Part shown: in pieces, positions 1 through 8,402 of the stretch
Numbering within the stretch: position 1 is the stretch's first letter
How the letters are laid out: every line of letters starts with the position of its first letter
Assembly: GCF_001423495.1 (NCBI RefSeq)
Contig: NZ_LMOG01000016.1
Location: forward strand, 274,445 to 310,047
Length of the DNA: 35,603 nt
Origin: Xanthomonas sp. Leaf131
Lineage (GTDB): Bacteria > Pseudomonadota > Gammaproteobacteria > Xanthomonadales > Xanthomonadaceae
Direction of reading: 5' to 3'
Program-made: the position numbers and the translations under genes
Notes under the pieces: generated by a model
Seen by the model: only the letters and a program-made list of their open reading frames with translations
Database searches by the model: none
What the model was told of the DNA's origin: nothing

Positions 1-108
1 GGCAAGGGCCCTGCAGCCAGGCCGAAGATCATCTGCGCTGGCAGATCACCCGCTCTGAAGTGCACTTTAGAGCTGCTCCAAAACGTTTAGGCAATACGTT
101 TTAATCAA
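1..108. other. Non-coding stretch downstream of suxB
   Basis: No gene is visible before the suxB stop codon. A 7-base inverted repeat (AAAACGT at 80-86, ACGTTTT at 96-102, 9-base loop) lies just past the end of suxB and could act as a weak transcription end on the minus strand. The stem is AT-rich and no separate T tract follows, so this is only a candidate. Confidence 0.25.
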
Positions 109-2028
109 TCACGCACTACGCTTCAACCAGCGCACCCCATAAGCCGGCAGCACCAGCCGCATGTCATCGCTCAGCGATTCGACAGGCACGTCGTCTCCAT
201 CCGCCAACACCTTCCATCGGCCATCCCCAATCGCGGCAAGTTCCACCGCCAGGGATTGATCGCCGAAGTTGTGCATGGCCAAGAAGTCATCGCCACGCGT
301 CAACGCAAACAGTCGCGGATCGCCCAGCGCCACGCTGCCCAACGCCTGATCGGCGGCGAGTGCAGAAAGCGCAGCACGTTGCCGGATCAATGCACGCAAG
401 CGGCGATACACCTTGCCGCTCAGGCCCTCTGCATCCTCGCGGTGTGCTGCAAGCTGCCAATCCATCGCCGGACGATGCAACCAGCGGCCTTCGTGCTGAC
501 GTAGCGAGTCCTGGCGATAACTGATGTCGTTAGGCAGGGCCAGCTCATCGCCCATATAGATCAACGGCACGCCCGGCATCGCCAGTGCGATCGCATAGAG
601 CAACACCAACCGATCCACCGCAGTGTTCAATTCCGCCGCATCGCCTGCCGCCTGCGCAGCCTGGATACCCGCCAGCGCAGCAGCCATGCCATTGGTGCCA
701 TGCACACCATCGCCACTGCTCTGGAAGCTCTCGCCGCGCGCGTAGCTCCCCGGCACATCGTTGGCATAGAAGCGCGCGACATCGCGTAACGCAAACGGTG
801 GCTGCTCGGCATTACCGGCCGCTTCGTGCTGCAGCACGTTCCAGCCGATATCGTCGTGGCAGCGCACATAGCTCAGCCACGCGCAGTTGTGCGGCAACGG
901 CGGGCTATGCGCGATGACGTTATGCAGAATGTCGCCGCGTTGCAGCGCCAGGGCCGACCAGCCGGCCGCCATCAGCGTGCTGTGATACGCGAGATGGCAC
1001 TCGTGTCCCTGGTCCGCACCTGTGCCGAAGTAGGGCGGCAGCTGCGTCATCGGCACGATGGCTTCGGCCTTCATCACCACCGAGGGCGCCACGATATCGG
1101 TGACCGCGCGTAGCGCCACCAGCAAGGTGTGCGCTTCGGGTTGATTCATGCAATCGGTGCCGGTGCGCTTCCATAAATACGCCGTGGAATCCAGGCGAAA
1201 CGCTTCCACACCCAGATTGGCCAGCCGCAGCATCGCCAGCGCCATCTCGCCGAACACGGCCGGGTTGCTCCAGTTCAAATCCCACTGATAAGGATAGAAC
1301 GTGGTCCACATCCACTGCGCGGTGTCGTCCACCCAGGTGAAGTTGCCGGGTGCGGTATGCGGGAAGACTTGCCCCAGCGTGGTTTCGTACTGATCGGGTA
1401 GCGCGCGATCGGCAAAGTGATGGTAGTAATCGAGATAGCGTGCGTCGCCGGCACGCGCCGCCTGTGCCCAGGCGTGATCGTCGGCAGTATGGTTGAGCAC
1501 GAAATCCGCGCACAGGCTGATCCCGGCCTCGCGCAGCCGCGTGGTGAGCGTGATGAGGTCGTCGTTGCTGCCCAGGCTGGGTTCTACCTGGCCGTAATCG
1601 CTGACCGCAAAGCCGCCATCGTTATCGCCGGCACGTGCACGCAGGAACGGCAGCAAGTGCAGATAGCGCACACCCAGGTCCTGCAGATACGGCACGCGTT
1701 GGGCCACGCCTTGCAGCGTGCCGGCGAAGCGGTCCACGTAGGCGCTATAGCCCAGCATGTGTTGCTCGCCGAACCAGCCGGGTTGCCGCGTTGTGTCGAG
1801 TTGTTGCAGCGCCTGCGGGCGCTGTTGCGCATCATGGCCAAGCGCGCCCAGCCACTGCGTCAACCACGACGCATAGTCTGGGCGCTGCCCATACAAGCCA
1901 TGCAGCGCGTCGAGCAAACGCGGAGCATGTTGATCGAAGCGTGGCAACAGCGTGTTCGCACGCTGCGCATCCAACGGCGCAGCAAAGGCTGCGCGCACTA
2001 CAGTGAAATCGATGAGGGAGGTGCTCAT
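109..2028 (-). CDS. suxB: Amylosucrase / sucrose hydrolase (GH13 subfamily 4)
   Basis: A 639-residue GH13 enzyme that splits sucrose, releasing fructose and either hydrolysing the glucosyl group or transferring it to glucan. The close Xanthomonas homologue is called sucrose hydrolase (SUH) or SuxB. The amylosucrase architecture is complete. The nucleophile is Asp280 in FRLDSTAYLW, the acid/base is Glu322 in KAEAI, and the third carboxylate is Asp392 in VRCHDDIGW; DFVLNHT lies near residue 175. No signal peptide is seen, so it should be cytoplasmic and act on sucrose imported by SuxC. The ATG at 2028 was chosen over an in-frame TTG at 2055 because the family's N-terminus starts there; neither has a good Shine-Dalgarno. 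It lies 103 bases behind suxA on the same strand and is probably co-transcribed. Hydrolase and polymerase activity cannot be told apart by eye. Confidence 0.93.
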   Translation of the reverse strand: MSTSLIDFTVVRAAFAAPLDAQRANTLLPRFDQHAPRLLDALHGLYGQRPDYASWLTQWLGALGHDAQQRPQALQQLDTTRQPGWFGEQHMLGYSAYVDRFAGTLQGVAQRVPYLQDLGVRYLHLLPFLRARAGDNDGGFAVSDYGQVEPSLGSNDDLITLTTRLREAGISLCADFVLNHTADDHAWAQAARAGDARYLDYYHHFADRALPDQYETTLGQVFPHTAPGNFTWVDDTAQWMWTTFYPYQWDLNWSNPAVFGEMALAMLRLANLGVEAFRLDSTAYLWKRTGTDCMNQPEAHTLLVALRAVTDIVAPSVVMKAEAIVPMTQLPPYFGTGADQGHECHLAYHSTLMAAGWSALALQRGDILHNVIAHSPPLPHNCAWLSYVRCHDDIGWNVLQHEAAGNAEQPPFALRDVARFYANDVPGSYARGESFQSSGDGVHGTNGMAAALAGIQAAQAAGDAAELNTAVDRLVLLYAIALAMPGVPLIYMGDELALPNDISYRQDSLRQHEGRWLHRPAMDWQLAAHREDAEGLSGKVYRRLRALIRQRAALSALAADQALGSVALGDPRLFALTRGDDFLAMHNFGDQSLAVELAAIGDGRWKVLADGDDVPVESLSDDMRLVLPAYGVRWLKRSA

Positions 2029-2131
2029 TGGCAGGCGCCGTGCGTGGAGCGGCAACGAAATCTAGCGAGCGTCCGCCTTGGCGGTGAGCGCAGTCATTTC
2101 GTTAATCGCTCTTAGGCGTGGCGAGGGGTCC

Positions 2132-4585
2132 TTAGAAGTCGTAGCGCAGGCTGATGCTGGTGGTGCGGCCGGCGATGGAACGCGCGCGGATGATGCCATT
2201 GGCGGGAATCGTGGCTTCTTCTGCTTCGGTCAGGCCAAACGTGTTGAACAGGTTGTTGACGTTGAGCGCGACGGTGAGCGCATCGGTCACGCGGTAATCG
2301 CCGAACAGGTTCACCTGCGTATAGCCGGGCATCTTCAGCTGGTTGGAATCCTGGGTGTAGGCATCGGTGGTGCCGATCAGGTTCACGCCGAACTGGTAGC
2401 CGTCGCCGCGGTAGCTGGGCGTCAACTGCCAAACGAAATCGGCCTGACGACGCGGCACATTGCCGGTGTTTTCCGGTGTGATCTGGTCCTTGGAAATTTC
2501 TGCATCGGTCCAGGTCACGCCGCCGTTGACGGTGAAGCCTTCATAGCGGTAGCTGGCTTCCAGCTCCACCCCGTGCGCCTGGTAGCTGCGGTTGAAGAAG
2601 CGCTGGCTGGTGACCTCGAAGTTCTGTTCTTCGGTGCGCGCCGAGAACGCGGTCGCAAACAGGCTCAGCCCGTCGCGGCGCCACTTCAAGCCGGCTTCGG
2701 CCTGGCGGACCACGTTGACGCCTTCATCGGAAGACACCGAGCCATCGTCGCGAATCACCCCGAACAACAGGCGGTCGGCATTGGCGCGGGCACCACGGCT
2801 GATGCGCGCGAACGCACCCAGGTCGTCGTTGATCAGATAGTTGCTGCCCAACGAATACGACAGGTAATTCCAGTCGTAGTCCACCGGCCGTGCGTTGGCG
2901 GTGTCGACCGTGGCCACGCGTTGTTCCACCGGCTGGATCACGCCATCGCCGTTGACGTCCAGGTTCTGTGCGATCGCAGTGCCGTTGTAGGTGCCGCGTG
3001 CATCGCCCATGTCGTAACGCAGGCTGCCGTCGATGCTGAGCTTGCCGCTGTCGAAGGTGAGCGCCACGTAGGGTGCGTTGACGTCGTAGCGCACGTCGTA
3101 GCTGCGGGTGTTGCAGCAATCGCCCCAGAACGGCACGCCGTAGGCGTACAAGCCGTTTTGCGAGCGCGACACGCCGCCGGCATCGACCACGTTGAGCAGG
3201 CGCGAGTCGCGGCCCAGCGTCTGCACATAGGAGTTCCAGGTCCAGTCCATGTCGATGGTCTGGCGCGAGCTGTAATAGCCCATGCGCAGGTTGAGCGTGC
3301 GGCCGTCGCCGCCGAACTCGCGCGAAACGCTGAGGTCGTTGGTGACATTGCCCAGGTCGTTGATCGCCACGTTGAACAGATGCGTGCGAATTGCAGTACC
3401 CGTGTAGGCCTGGCCGGCGTCGGGGCCGCTGGCCTGCACCAGTTGCGCGCCGGCGCCGCCGATGGAAGAGGCGAGCGAGGCGGCATCGGTGACTTCGGCC
3501 GGGAACGGGCTGACGAAGCGGCCGCTGTTGTCGGCGATGCGGAATTTCTCGCTCAGGTTCCAGCCGTTGCCCAGGTCGAACCAGGCTTCGGCGCCGAGCG
3601 TGCGCGAGACCGGGTGCATGCCGTCGCCCACGTCGGTGCGGCGCGGCTGGTTGTTGCCATCCAGGCCCACATCGCTGCGGAAATTGCGGCTGTACAAGGT
3701 GTCGTTGCCGGGGTCGAAGCCGGCAAAGCCACCCAGGTCCGGCGAGCCATCGCGGCCACGCACGGAGGTGGGCACCGGCAGATAGCCGGCGGCGCGGTCG
3801 TTGAGGTATTTGCCGTACACACGCACGTAGCCGTTCTCGAACAGCCGGGTGAGGTTGGCCTTGAGCTGGCCACCCTTTTCGGTGGTGTAGCCGGCGTCGC
3901 GCACGCCATCGCCCTGGCGGAAGAAGCCGCCGATGTTGAACTGCCAATGCTCGGCAAACGGTGCGCCGTAGTTGAAGTCCACACGGGTGCTGTCGTAATC
4001 CACACCGCGGCTCACGCCGACGCTGCCGCCTGCAGTGTCGCCGGTCTTGCTGATGAAGTTGATGATGCCGCCGGGCGCATTGCTGGTGAACGTCGATGCC
4101 GAGCCGCCGCGAATGGCCTCGATGCGGTCGAGGGTGAAATCCGAACGCAGGAAGATGTCCGAGTTGCCGAAGGCGATATCGCCGAACTCCATCACCGGCA
4201 AGCCGTCTTCCTGCAACTGCAGAAACTTGGCGCCGCCCGAAGCGACGGGGAGGCCGCGTACGGCGATGTTGGCGTTGCCTTCGCCACCGCTGGATTCGGA
4301 GCGGATGCCGGGAATGTTGCGGAAGATCTCGGCGGTGCTGCGTGGCGCCGATTGCTCGATCGCCTCGGCGCCCACGGTGCTGACCGACACGCTGGACTTG
4401 AGCTTGGTGGTGGCGGTGGAGGTGCCGGTGACGAACACCGAATCCAGATTGACCGCGGCGCTGTCGGCGGCCGGCGGGGTGGTGGGTGTGCTGGTAGCGT
4501 CCTGCGCCAGCGCGGCGGGCACGCAGAGGCAGGAGGCGACCGCGCAGGCCAGGGCATGCAGGCGAAGGGTGTGCAAAGTGGACAT
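2132..4585 (-). CDS. suxA: TonB-dependent sucrose receptor SuxA
   Basis: An 817-residue outer-membrane receptor that should carry sucrose across the outer membrane with TonB energy. It has a signal peptide (about residues 1-27, ending ALAQ), then a TonB-box-like stretch (LDSVFVTG). A plug domain follows with the family hallmarks (NIPGIRSESSGG, IAVRGLP, RIEAIRGGSAS, APGGIINFISKTG), then a long beta-barrel ending in the aromatic C-terminus RYDF typical of outer-membrane proteins. The start MSTLHTLRL at 4585 is preceded by a GAGAGAGA purine run at a workable distance; the open frame runs further upstream but only through promoter DNA. It is transcribed divergently from suxC and ahead of suxB. 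The sucrose role rests on gene order matching the characterised X. campestris sux locus. Confidence 0.93.
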   Translation of the reverse strand: MSTLHTLRLHALACAVASCLCVPAALAQDATSTPTTPPAADSAAVNLDSVFVTGTSTATTKLKSSVSVSTVGAEAIEQSAPRSTAEIFRNIPGIRSESSGGEGNANIAVRGLPVASGGAKFLQLQEDGLPVMEFGDIAFGNSDIFLRSDFTLDRIEAIRGGSASTFTSNAPGGIINFISKTGDTAGGSVGVSRGVDYDSTRVDFNYGAPFAEHWQFNIGGFFRQGDGVRDAGYTTEKGGQLKANLTRLFENGYVRVYGKYLNDRAAGYLPVPTSVRGRDGSPDLGGFAGFDPGNDTLYSRNFRSDVGLDGNNQPRRTDVGDGMHPVSRTLGAEAWFDLGNGWNLSEKFRIADNSGRFVSPFPAEVTDAASLASSIGGAGAQLVQASGPDAGQAYTGTAIRTHLFNVAINDLGNVTNDLSVSREFGGDGRTLNLRMGYYSSRQTIDMDWTWNSYVQTLGRDSRLLNVVDAGGVSRSQNGLYAYGVPFWGDCCNTRSYDVRYDVNAPYVALTFDSGKLSIDGSLRYDMGDARGTYNGTAIAQNLDVNGDGVIQPVEQRVATVDTANARPVDYDWNYLSYSLGSNYLINDDLGAFARISRGARANADRLLFGVIRDDGSVSSDEGVNVVRQAEAGLKWRRDGLSLFATAFSARTEEQNFEVTSQRFFNRSYQAHGVELEASYRYEGFTVNGGVTWTDAEISKDQITPENTGNVPRRQADFVWQLTPSYRGDGYQFGVNLIGTTDAYTQDSNQLKMPGYTQVNLFGDYRVTDALTVALNVNNLFNTFGLTEAEEATIPANGIIRARSIAGRTTSISLRYDF

Positions 4586-4674
4586 CGCGGTTCTCTCTCT
4601 CACGGATGGTGGTGTGCCGATTTCTGCATCGTCCCCTCCCAGGGAGTGGCCGTGTGGCCTGCAGTGCGAGCGCA

Positions 4675-4703
4675 GTAATACGCCGCAATGCAATCGATTG
4701 CAA
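4675..4703 (-). promoter_or_regulatory. Predicted suxA promoter
   Basis: On the minus strand TTGCAA (4698-4703) and TATTAC (4675-4680) are spaced by exactly 17 bases. This gives a plausible sigma-70 promoter with a leader of roughly 80 bases before suxA. The -35 hexamer lies partly inside the palindrome at 4689-4702, which fits repression by SuxR. The hexamers each match consensus at about four of six positions. Confidence 0.5.
4689..4702. promoter_or_regulatory. SuxR operator 1 (suxA side)
   Basis: TGCAATCGATTGCA is a perfect 14-base palindrome with a central CG, the usual form of a LacI-family operator. The same core occurs again 89 bases away. The site overlaps the -35 of the predicted suxA promoter. 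Assignment to SuxR is inferred from the suxR gene in the same cluster. Confidence 0.72.
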
Positions 4704-4777
4704 TCATGCGATGCAGCAATGTTGAACAGGACGAAAGGGCTTTATCTACATAGCGGAAGCGTGTTGCGGTGCAGCGT

Positions 4778-4791
4778 TACAATCGATTGCA
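4778..4791. promoter_or_regulatory. SuxR operator 2 (suxC side)
   Basis: TACAATCGATTGCA repeats the CAATCGATTG core of operator 1 and differs from it at one base. It lies 61 bases before the suxC start. A possible suxC promoter (TTGAAC at 4722-4727, TATCTA at 4743-4748, spacing only 15) would place this operator just downstream of the transcription start. Confidence 0.68.
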
Positions 4792-4852
4792 TAAACGGCA
4801 GCGTACAGTGCGCTGCGGCCACTGATCGCCGCACCGAAGCTCAGGACCTTGC

Positions 4853-6172
4853 ATGTCGTCGACCGCTCCACCGCTTTCCTTCGCACGCATCCTGGCGCTC
4901 AACGCCGGCTTTTTTGGCGTGCAATACAGCTTCGGGTTGCAGCAGAGCAACATGAGCCCGATCTACAACTACCTGGGCGCCGACCACGCCAGCCTGCCGT
5001 ATCTGTGGCTGGCCGGGCCGATCACCGGGCTGGTGCTGCAGCCGTTCGTCGGCGCGTGGAGCGACCGCTCGGTGACCCGCTGGGGCCGGCGCATGCCGTA
5101 CATGGTGCTGGGCGCGTTGGTGTGCAGCCTGTGCCTGCTGGCGATGCCGTTCAGTACCGCGTTGTGGATGGCGGTGTGCCTGCTGTGGATCCTGGACGCT
5201 GCCAACAACGTGGCGATGGAGCCGTACCGTGCCTTGGTCAGCGATGTGCTTGCGCCACCGCAGCGGCCGCTTGGCTATCTCACGCAAAGCGCGTTCACCG
5301 GTCTTGCGCAGACGTTGGCCTATCTCACGCCACCGTTGCTGGTGTGGCTGGGCATGAATCAGGACGCCGCCAATGCGCACCATATTCCCTACGTCACCAT
5401 CGCCGCGTTCGTGATTGGCGCGGGATTTTCTGCCGCCTCGATCCTGCTCACCGCGCGCAGCGTGCGCGAGCCGGCGATTGCGCCGGCAGAGATCGCACGC
5501 ATGCGCCAGACCGGTGCGGGCCTGGGCGCGACAGTGCGCGAAATCGTCAGTGCCTTGCGCGCGATGCCGCCGACCATGCGCCAGCTCGCACCAGTGATGC
5601 TGTTCCAGTGGTACGGGATTTTTTGCTACTGGCAATACATCGTGCTGTCGTTGTCGACCACGTTGTTCGGCACCACCGAGGCCAACTCGCATGGCTTCCG
5701 TGAGGCGGGGCTGGTCAACGGGCAGATCGGTGGCTTCTACAATTTCATCGCGTTTCTGGCGGCGTTTGCGATGGTGCCGGTGGTGCGCCGCTTCGGCCCC
5801 AAGTACACGCATGCGGCCTGTCTGGTCGCGGCCGGTATCGGCATGTGGGTACTGCCGGGCATCCAGGACCGCTGGTTGATGCTGCTGCCGATGATCGGCA
5901 TTGGCCTGGCCTGGGCCAGCATGATGGGCAACCCGTATCTGATGCTGGCCGACAGCATCCCGCCCGAACGCACCGGCGTGTACATGGGTTTGTTCAATCT
6001 GTTCATCGTGCTGCCGATGCTGATTCAGATCGTCACCTTGCCGTTGTATTACGAGCGGCTGCTGCACGGCGACCCGCGCAACGTGATCCGTCTTGCCGGC
6101 GCGTTGATGCTGGCCGCAGCAGTGGCGATGCTGTGCGTGCGGCTGCGCAAGCCGAACGCTGCGGTGGCGTAG
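4853..6172 (+). CDS. suxC: Inner-membrane sugar transporter SuxC (MFS/GPH type)
   Basis: A 439-residue, highly hydrophobic protein with about twelve membrane segments, expected to move sucrose from periplasm to cytoplasm by proton symport. The N-terminal half holds the sugar-porter motifs LAGPITGLVLQPFVGAWSDR and RWGRRMPYM (conserved loop between helices 2 and 3) and the stretch ALWMAVCLLWILDAANNVAMEPYRALVSD, which resembles plant-type sucrose transporters and the GPH group. The ATG at 4853 has AGGA at 4843-4846, six bases upstream. It reads away from suxA across the shared operator region. Its place between the receptor and the sucrose-splitting enzyme completes the import route. Confidence 0.92.
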   Translation: MSSTAPPLSFARILALNAGFFGVQYSFGLQQSNMSPIYNYLGADHASLPYLWLAGPITGLVLQPFVGAWSDRSVTRWGRRMPYMVLGALVCSLCLLAMPFSTALWMAVCLLWILDAANNVAMEPYRALVSDVLAPPQRPLGYLTQSAFTGLAQTLAYLTPPLLVWLGMNQDAANAHHIPYVTIAAFVIGAGFSAASILLTARSVREPAIAPAEIARMRQTGAGLGATVREIVSALRAMPPTMRQLAPVMLFQWYGIFCYWQYIVLSLSTTLFGTTEANSHGFREAGLVNGQIGGFYNFIAFLAAFAMVPVVRRFGPKYTHAACLVAAGIGMWVLPGIQDRWLMLLPMIGIGLAWASMMGNPYLMLADSIPPERTGVYMGLFNLFIVLPMLIQIVTLPLYYERLLHGDPRNVIRLAGALMLAAAVAMLCVRLRKPNAAVA

Positions 6173-6274
6173 CCGCTACGCTTGAGTTGCTGCGTACTGG
6201 GCGCTGTCGAGTGTCATCGCAACGGCGACAGCACCTGGGTGCGCACAGCTCGCCCGGACGCACGCTCTTGCGAC

Positions 6275-6295
6275 TTCCCAATCCCCAATCCCGGC
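6275..6295. repeat. GGGATTG-type heptad repeat, single copy
   Basis: The suxC/suxR gap contains two and a half CCCAATC units (read on the other strand as GGGATTG). They are related to the GGGAATN units of the inverted repeats at 8257-8394 and 11280-11400. Here it is unpaired, directly after the suxR stop codon. Confidence 0.55.
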
Positions 6296-6296
6296 T

Positions 6297-7328
6297 TCAC
6301 GCCGACTCGCGCACCACCAACTTCACCGCCATCTCCACCGATTCCACCGACTCGCCGGCAATCAGCGCCAGCAGCCGATCCACCAACAAGCGTGCGGCCA
6401 GCCCGAGATCCTGCCGCACCGTGGTCAACGGCGGCTGGCTGTAGGCGGCCAGCGGAATATCGTCGAAGCCCACCAACGAAATGTCCTGCGGCACGCGATG
6501 GCCGGCTTCGACCAGGGCGCGAATCGCACCGACCGCGATCACATCGGAGGCCGCGAATAGCCCATCCGGTGGATCGGTCTTCTTGAGCATCGCGCGGGTG
6601 AGGCGGTAGGCGTCTTCGCTGAGGAAGTGGCTGCGCGCATGCAGGCGCGTGTCGAATTCCAGCCCATGCTGCTCGAGCGCATGCCGATACCCGGCAAAGC
6701 GCGGTGCGACCTCGGGCAGTTGATCGTCGCCCAGAAACGCGATGCGGCGACGGCCACTGGCGATCAGATGCTCGGTGGCAAGCGCGCCGCCCTGGAAGTT
6801 GTCGCTGCCCACGCTAATGTACGACTGCCCTTCGATCTTGCTGCCCCACACCGCCATCGGCAGGCCGTCGCGCGCGGCGGCATCCAGCGCATCGTGTTCG
6901 GAGCTTTGCCCGAGCACGATCACGCCATCGGAGCGGCTGCCGCGTGCGAGTTGTTCCACCCATCCATCCTGATGCCGATCCAGCTTGGACAGCAGCATGC
7001 TGTAACCGCGCCCGGTGAGTTCTTCGGCCAGCAACGCCAGCATCGTCATCATGAAGGGGTCCGAGAGCGGCTGATCCAGCGCATGCATCATCGGCACCGC
7101 AACGCTCACCGTATTGGAGCGTTTGGCACGCAAGCTGCGCGCGATTGGATCGACTTGATACCCGGCATCTGCCGCAATCTGCTTGATGTAGGCGCGCGTG
7201 CGTTCGGCGACCACAGGACTGCCCGCCAACGCGCGTGACACGGTGGATTCGGACACGCCCGCCATGCGGGCAATGTCGGACATCTGCGGGCGGGCGCCCG
7301 GCGTTGCGCGTTCTGAAGGTTTGACCAT
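6297..7328 (-). CDS. suxR: LacI-family regulator SuxR
   Basis: A 343-residue repressor. The N-terminal helix-turn-helix (about residues 16-40: MSDIARMAGVSESTVSRAL) and the hinge (DPIARSLRAKRSNTVSVAVP) are typical LacI family, followed by a periplasmic-binding-like ligand domain (GVIVLGQSS, VGSDNFQGG, IAFLGDD, DGLFAASDVIAVGAIRAL, DISLVGFDDIPLA). It should control suxA/suxB and suxC through the two palindromes at 4689 and 4778, released by sucrose or a product. The ATG at 7328 lacks an obvious ribosome-binding site; an internal ATG at 7283 would still retain the helix-turn-helix. It converges on suxC and is transcribed separately. Confidence 0.9.
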   Translation of the reverse strand: MVKPSERATPGARPQMSDIARMAGVSESTVSRALAGSPVVAERTRAYIKQIAADAGYQVDPIARSLRAKRSNTVSVAVPMMHALDQPLSDPFMMTMLALLAEELTGRGYSMLLSKLDRHQDGWVEQLARGSRSDGVIVLGQSSEHDALDAAARDGLPMAVWGSKIEGQSYISVGSDNFQGGALATEHLIASGRRRIAFLGDDQLPEVAPRFAGYRHALEQHGLEFDTRLHARSHFLSEDAYRLTRAMLKKTDPPDGLFAASDVIAVGAIRALVEAGHRVPQDISLVGFDDIPLAAYSQPPLTTVRQDLGLAARLLVDRLLALIAGESVESVEMAVKLVVRESA

Positions 7329-7443
7329 GACAACGCGCTGCGGAAAACCAGAGTGTAATCAGTTCGCGCAGCAGGTGGGTTACCGATCGCAGTGGCGGTT
7401 GCTTGTGCGCGCAGATCAACGCAATCGGGCACCCGGTGCGAGC

Positions 7444-7463
7444 GCACAACGTGCAGGTTGTGC
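7444..7463. other. Hairpin downstream of the SDR gene
   Basis: GCACAAC and GTTGTGC form a perfect 7-base stem with a 6-base loop. It begins 30 bases past the stop of the leftward SDR gene and lies upstream of suxR. No T tract follows on the minus strand. It may be a factor-dependent transcript end or an operator; nothing decides between these. Confidence 0.35.
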
Positions 7464-7492
7464 TTGCCACCGATCTTGCGACGCATGACGCG

Positions 7493-8233
7493 CTAGCCCA
7501 TGTAGAGGCCGCCGTTGACGGCATAGTCCGCGCCGGTCACATACGCAGCTTCATCGGAAGCCAGCCACGCACACAAACCCGCCACTTCTGCAGGCTTGCC
7601 GAGCCGGCGCACCGGCACCGAGGTGGCCAGGCGGTCGAGTACGTCGGGCGGAAAGCTGCTGATCGAGGCGCTGGCGATATAGCCCGGCGAAATGGTGTTG
7701 ACGGTGACGCCGCGCGAAGCAACCTCTTGCGCCAACGCGCGACTGAAGCCGTGCATTGCCGCTTTGGCAGTGGCGAAATTGATCTGCCCGATCTGCCCCT
7801 TATGCGCGCTGACCGAGCCGATATTGACGATGCGTCCCCAACCGCGCGCCGTCATGCCGTCGACCACCTGCTTGGTGATGTTGAACAACGAATGCAGGTT
7901 GCTGGCGATCACCACATTCCAGTCGTCGCGCGTCATCTGCCGAAACAAGGTGTCGCGGCTACCGCCTGCGTTGTTGACCAGTACATCGATCTCGCCGACC
8001 TCGGCCTTGACCTTGGCGAACGCGGCCACGGTGGAATCCCAATCGGCGGCATTGCCTTCGGAGGCAACGAACTCGAAGCCTTGTTCGCGTTGCTCGCGCA
8101 ACCACGAGGTCTTGCGCGGCGAATTAGGCCCGCACCCGGCGACCACGGTGTGCCCGCTGCGCGCCAGCTTCTGGCAGATCGCGGTGCCCACACTGCCCAT
8201 GCCGCTGGTGACGTATGCGATGCGAAGTGTCAT
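7493..8233 (-). CDS. PhaB-like short-chain dehydrogenase with altered catalytic residues
   Basis: 246 residues, the same length as acetoacetyl-CoA reductase PhaB, which reduces acetoacetyl-CoA with NADPH. The similarity is continuous: VVAGCGPNSPR, NAADWDST, VLVNNAG, GWGRIVNI, ALAQEVASRGVTVNTISPGYIA and a GGLYMG C-terminus. Ser140 and Lys157 of the catalytic set are present, but the position of the catalytic tyrosine is Phe153 (NFATAKA, codon TTC). The cofactor loop TGxxxGxG reads TSGMGSVG, with serines for two glycines. The protein may therefore be impaired, use another chemistry or be non-catalytic. The ATG at 8233 has AAGGAG at 8243-8248, a strong start; the longer open frame crosses a repeat. 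It follows citH on the same strand, separated by a 29-base inverted repeat. Often annotated phbB; no symbol is given because activity is doubtful. Confidence 0.88.
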   Translation of the reverse strand: MTLRIAYVTSGMGSVGTAICQKLARSGHTVVAGCGPNSPRKTSWLREQREQGFEFVASEGNAADWDSTVAAFAKVKAEVGEIDVLVNNAGGSRDTLFRQMTRDDWNVVIASNLHSLFNITKQVVDGMTARGWGRIVNIGSVSAHKGQIGQINFATAKAAMHGFSRALAQEVASRGVTVNTISPGYIASASISSFPPDVLDRLATSVPVRRLGKPAEVAGLCAWLASDEAAYVTGADYAVNGGLYMG

Positions 8234-8256
8234 TAGGTGTAACTCCTTCGGAGTTT

Positions 8257-8394
8257 GGGAATGGGGAATCGGGAGTGGGGAATCGGTAGAGCAGGAGCCG
8301 CGCTTGCGGTGTCTGTTGTCCATGTGAAAGTCAGGAATCGACACGACAGCACAGCGCCGCCCTTACGATTCCCCACTCCCGATTCCCCATTCCC
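8257..8394. repeat. Perfect 29-base inverted repeat of GGGAATN heptads
   Basis: The left arm (8257-8285) and right arm (8366-8394) are exact reverse complements, 29 of 29 bases. Each arm consists of four seven-base units of the form GGGAATN or GGGAGTG. The 80-base spacer shows no gene. The right arm ends 8 bases from the citH stop, and the left arm begins 9 bases upstream of the ribosome-binding site of the SDR gene. In RNA it would make a long, very stable stem between the two genes. Confidence 0.85.
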
Positions 8395-8402
8395 GGCGGG
8401 CG

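Noticed and set aside
2078..4678. An 866-residue open frame on the plus strand opposite suxA
   Set aside because: It is a mirror of suxA caused by the high-GC third positions. Its translation is rich in low-complexity Ala/Val/Gly/His and shows no family, while the minus strand encodes a full TonB receptor.
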